In this document: piece after piece, positions 60,401-64,000 of the stretch | Layout of the letters: the number at the start of each line of letters is the position of its first letter | Numbering within the stretch: position 1 is the stretch's first letter | Assembly: GCF_958979055.1 (NCBI RefSeq) | Contig: NC_084899.1 | Coordinates: 1,996,501 to 2,060,500, forward strand | Reading direction: 5' to 3' | Origin: Alnus glutinosa | Lineage: Eukaryota > Streptophyta > Magnoliopsida > Fagales > Betulaceae | Length of the DNA: 64,000 nt | Program-made: the position numbers and the translations under genes | Notes under the pieces: model-generated | Told to the model about the DNA's origin: nothing | Seen by the model: only the letters and a program-made list of their open reading frames with translations | The model's database searches: none

Positions 60401-60842
60401 CCAACCTCATAGTCTAACTCAGGTACATTCAAAACTTTTTTTCTTTTTTCTTTTAAGGGTGCAAGTACCAACACTCAAAGAACAAAAACGATTCCTTTGC
60501 TGCATAGCAAACACTTGGTTATTGCAGGCATCTTCTAATTCAAGACACATCTCTCCAAAGAAAAGAAAAGAGGGAAAACGCTTAATGAAACAACAGTATA
60601 AGAAGTTATAGCTCTTCAAATATTTACTCTTTTGTCATTTAATTATGAAATCATGCAATTACACAGGGAAAACGATCTCATAGTAAATGCCCTTTTTCTG
60701 CCATTGACACAATTCGGAAGACAAATTGCAAGTGAGGAACAGGAAGTGTTTGAGGGAGTCCCTCCTGGTGAGGATTCGCAGTGTCTCAAATTTGCAATTG
60801 GATGAGTTAAGACTGATTGGCCTTACCACTGCTGATGTTTTC
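57491..60842. other. Spacer, no gene seen
   Basis: AT-rich spacer between two minus-strand genes, including the 3' side of the phosphatase gene near 60.8 kb. Two words, CCTCTCACATGAGGCTG (59641) and CCTCTCACATAAGGCTGCC (59707), recur about 67 bp apart. No protein family recognised. Confidence 0.45.
58507..58700. repeat. Three diverged tandem units with CACGTG-type words
   Basis: Three stretches follow one pattern: CACGTGATAGTCCACATTCT with GCTACGTGGACTGC, CATGTGACCGACTACATTTT with GCTACGTGGACAAT, and CACGTAACAATCCACCTTTT with ACCACATAGACTGC. Period about 70 bp, strongly diverged. Confidence 0.6.
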
Positions 60843-62685
60843 TTAGATGACAATTGTATCAATAAGGTGTTGTAGGACTCTCTCCAGCTCCTCTCCAGTG
60901 CTCCATTCATGGACTTGTGCCTTGATTAGTGTTGGATTGCTACAAATACGGTTCCACAGAGGATAATTCTTCCTTGGCATCACATAATCGCTTTCCCCAA
61001 GCTTCAGAGTTGGGCAATAATCGCCATTACCATCTCCAAGGTAAATGAATCTTTTTTTGCCACTTTCAGAAACAGAAGCTTGGATTTGGCCAATCACCAG
61101 ACCCTATCACGGAAGCCACACAATCAGAACCAGTTTTAAATGGAAAAAAGGTGCTACTATCAGAAGATAAAAGTAAACCCTTTTTTACAATCCCCCAACG
61201 CCAAAAGTAAAGGAAATACGAGTCTTGTAAATTGTAAACTGCTTAAGTTACAAGATGCCAGAGACGATATAAATGATATCAACCGACTTTGTTCCATATA
61301 CTCTGCAATGGAGAGGCATTTCTTGTAGGAGTGAGGGAAGGGAAGGAGGGTTTGACACAAATATATGGTTTTCAACCAGAAGCAAAAAGATTATATTCAT
61401 CCAAAAAATATTAAGTTGTGCTTTCAAATCCCACTCAAACAAAATTGAAAAGCCACTAGTTCCGTTGGCCTCCTATTCCCCGTTATCTTTCATTAGTAAT
61501 AATTTCAGTAAATAAATATAGGGATCATACTCGTGGCCTCACCCTTCGCCCCTTATTTAAGGGAAAAGAAGATGTCATTTGGTCCAAAACTAATCAATTG
61601 TAAGAATGAACCACAGCCTAAAAGAAAGTAGCATCCTAAGCCTTTTTTTTCCCTCTCCGTCAACGATTGTGGAAGGTGGGTTTGATTCAAATGAAGAATC
61701 CCTCTATCTGGAATTTACCATGATCAAAGTATTTGTCAACTGGCTCAGCTATATGGAAAACATTAGAAGCTATTAGAGCCCTTTCTCAGTTTCTCCGATT
61801 AAAAGTGGAACAGAAACGAAGTTCTTCTCTTGTCTATGTTATCAAACGAGCTTCAATTACTACAACCAACCAATCAAACAGTTAAGGGACTTGCAAACAT
61901 TACAATATAACGTAATGCCAGCTATACCTCCAATACAACATCCAAAATTAATTACTCATATAATATGGATGAAAGAAAATTTCTATCCTTTTTTGGGCAG
62001 ACATTGTTATAGTACCTTGCACATATGTGAAGGGCACAATTTGCAACCGTGAGGAGATGAACTTGAATCATGAAAGGGAAAGATCCTAAGCCGTCCCTCT
62101 TCATCCACAAAACTTGGGTTTGTGTAAATCACAGAAAAGCACCCCAATAGACCATGATGCTCCAAGATTGCCTCAATGTAAAACCGGTTCGCATCGCTAA
62201 TTACAATCAAGTCACATCTGAAACAATAACAAACCACAGTTGCCACCATAACAACCTTTTACCATCAACCATTAACAAGTAGCAATTCCCACTAACAACA
62301 ATGAGCTGGTAAAAAGAAAAAAAAAATTACCCAAGAGCATGAGCTGCTCTAATAGCCGAGACAATACACGGGTCCAACGGAGTCCGTTTCAGGCACTCCA
62401 TAATGTCCTCGGCAGTTTTGCCTTGTAAGTGTAGCTCCTTCATCATCCTATCCTAAAATCAATGAACAGATAAATTTAACGAAAACCCGAGTGGGTGTTC
62501 ATGTGAAAGATATTGAAAAGAGTGAAGGAAAGTATAGAAACCATAAGAGAGTTCCAAGGCAAGGTAGAGCGGAGCTCGTTGAAGAGGCGGGTGAGACCCA
62601 TCTCTGTGATTACCCAATTGTCGCTATCACCGTCGATGATCGTTCGGTCAAAGTCAAACGCCACCACCGCTGTTGCTCCCGCCAT
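60843..62685 (-). CDS. HAD phosphatase, PPsPase/PHOSPHO1 group
   Basis: Mg2+-dependent phosphatase of the haloacid dehalogenase superfamily. Arabidopsis relatives act on pyrophosphate (PPsPase1), phosphoethanolamine/phosphocholine (PEPC1) or thiamine monophosphate, and some are induced by phosphate starvation. Four exons (minus): 62685-62542, 62452-62331, 62217-62016 and 61103-60843, giving 242 residues. Motif I is D11-F-D13-RTIIDGDSDNWV, motif II is VIS96DAN, motif III probably K156 in CPSHMCKG, and motif IV is LGD180GNGD184YCP. The start is the ATG at 62685 (MAGATAVVAFDFD); the longer frame needs a GTG. No signal peptide, so cytosolic. The protein ends soon after the core (LQHLIDTIVI). The exact substrate cannot be read from the sequence. 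Confidence 0.9.
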
Positions 62686-63729
62686 TCTGGCCACCGGAGC
62701 TCGGTTTTTCGGGCGACCAAAAGATCAAGCTTATGCCTTTGCTGAAGTTATATGCGCCGTCAGATTATGTAGAGCCTCTATCAGTGGTTGGATACGAGGA
62801 TCGATAGATTCGATAGCTCGCGTCTCAAAAAAAAAAAAAAAATCAAAAAATTAGTTAGCGTTAAATTTACGACACCAAAACATCGAGGGCATAACACCCC
62901 TTCATATGAGAGTGGGGCCCAATATGTGGGGAGCTATCCTCATGTGAAAGGATGTTGTGTACTTATTGTTATAGTGTAGTGCAAAAATCAAATCCCCTTT
63001 ACATAACAAAAAGATAAAAATGACCTTAAATTTTTTTGATAAGATAAATATGTTCTTATAAATTAAAAAAAAAAATTTAAATTTAAAACTAAAACTAAAA
63101 AACTAAAAATAAAAAAATAATTTTTTTTTTTTAAAAAAAACAAATTAAAAAATTAACTAAAAAAAAAAAGAACGAAAAAGAAAGTTTATTTTTTTTTTTA
63201 AAAAAAAAAAGAAAAGCAAATGATAAAATAACTTAAAATGATAAATAAAAAAAATAAAAAGAAAAAGAACATTTTTTTTTTAAAAAAAACGAAAAAATAA
63301 ATGAAAATTACTTCTTTTTTTTAAAAAAAATAAATAAAATAACAATAAACAAACCAAAAAAGAAAAAGAAAAAACAGCTTTTAATTTTTAATTTTATTTT
63401 TTTGGTATAAATTTTTGTTATTTTATATTTTATTTTAATAATTTTATTAGTTTTTATTTTATTTTAATAATTTTATGAAGGGTATTTTTGTCATTTGGGG
63501 GACATTGACATTTTTTGGTAGTTTAGGGAGGAACATTGACACAATTGGTAGTTTGGGGGTGCATTGACAATAAAGTGGTAGTTTGAGGGGGTTATGTGTA
63601 CTTTTTCCATTTTTTTTCAAACTAATTATTGGATCTGTTTTCTTACATGTAAATCCTACATATTTAATGATTAATTTTTTTTTAAAAAAAGTTAGAATTG
63701 TACAGAAGTTATAAACATATCATATATAT
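62686..63729. other. Phosphatase 5' flank and AT-rich repeat-like spacer
   Basis: From 63040 to 63440 the text is almost only A and T with repeated TTTTTTTTAAAAAAAA blocks. 63475-63605 (GGGTATTTTTGTCATTTGGG, GGTAGTTTGGGGGTGCATTG, GGGGGTTATGTGTACTTTTT) looks like the terminal arm of a Mutator-like long-TIR repeat. Its partner arm was not found. Confidence 0.4.
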
Positions 63730-63910
63730 GAGTAATGTTTCTTACACAACTCTCACACAACTTTTGCACAACTCTAACTACTTTTTGTTATGATCAGCCA
63801 TTGGATTTGTTTTCGAACATGTGGGTCCTAAATATTCAATGGTTGATTTTAAAAGAAAGTTATTAGAGTTGTGTAAAAGTTGTACAAAAATTGTGTAAGA
63901 AACATTACTC
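63730..63910. mobile_element. MITE, GAGTAATG family, exact 9-bp TSD
   Basis: Ends GAGTAATGTTTCTTACACAA and its inverse TTGTGTAAGAAACATTACTC. Arms mirror through ACAACTTTTGCACAACTCTA and the CCATTGGAT/TTCAATGG pair. The flanks catatatat (63721-63729, 63911-63919) are identical, though this is simple sequence. Same end motif and length as 51693-51874. Confidence 0.83.
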
Positions 63911-63929
63911 CATATATATATATAGAATA

Positions 63930-64000
63930 ATGATAGTTGTACACCAAGTGTACAACAAATGTACAACACCCCTTCACAAGGGGTGGGCCTCACAGTGTGT
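63930..64000. mobile_element. Possible MITE start, cut by window end
   Basis: ATAATGATAGTTGTACACCA with CCCCTTCACAAGGGG palindromic text looks like the left arm of another small inverted-repeat element. The rest lies outside the window. Confidence 0.3.

Noticed and set aside
63040-63440. CRISPR-like or satellite array
   Set aside because: Only A and T homopolymer blocks; no conserved repeat with unique spacers, and the DNA is a plant nuclear sequence.

Overview
This is nuclear DNA of a flowering plant, most likely a woody eudicot. Genes carry many GT-AG introns, the spacers are AT-rich and full of small inverted-repeat transposons, and the recognised proteins match plant families. The species cannot be fixed from the sequence. 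Gene identities rest on remembered family sequences, not on a search. Exon borders were placed by hand from splice sites and reading phase, and every complete model closes in frame.

Layout. 216-4186 (+): 3' ten exons of a KEA4/5/6-type K+/H+ antiporter, cut by the left window edge. 5-14.6 kb: spacer with hAT, MULE-like and foldback elements, a Cassandra-type LTR fossil and a pair of old LTR-like repeats. 14642-15738 (-): single-repeat MYB factor with a zinc knuckle. 15.7-23.5 kb: spacer with a 229-bp tandem duplication and a 789-bp hAT-like element. 23480-26695 (-): ten-exon LpxA. 28365-33259 (-): nine-exon receptor-like cytoplasmic kinase with a USP-like head. 33-40 kb: spacer with Cassandra and Ty3/gypsy fossils. 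40085-44276 (+): EFFECTOR OF TRANSCRIPTION-type GIY-YIG protein. 45.4-47.2 kb: three long-arm Mutator-like elements in a row. 48876-50224 (+): serine acetyltransferase. 50384-51384: PIF/Harbinger-like element with a GC-rich core. 52012-53487 (+): intronless DYW-class PPR protein. 54234-57334 (-): mitochondrial CoA carrier type. 60843-62685 (-): HAD phosphatase of the PPsPase/PHOSPHO1 group. The rest, to 64000, is spacer with two MITEs.

The genes do not form a pathway. They are ordinary single plant genes: ion transport, transcription, a lipid A-like mitochondrial pathway, signalling, cysteine synthesis, organelle RNA editing, CoA transport and phosphate metabolism.

I found no convincing new biological system. 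The best leads are in the mobile DNA. Several inverted-repeat elements keep target-site duplications exact enough to name the superfamily. A GC-rich GGGGTGGC-type core recurs in elements that appear to belong to two different superfamilies. A poly-T tract in the serine acetyltransferase intron is flanked by a 14-bp direct repeat.
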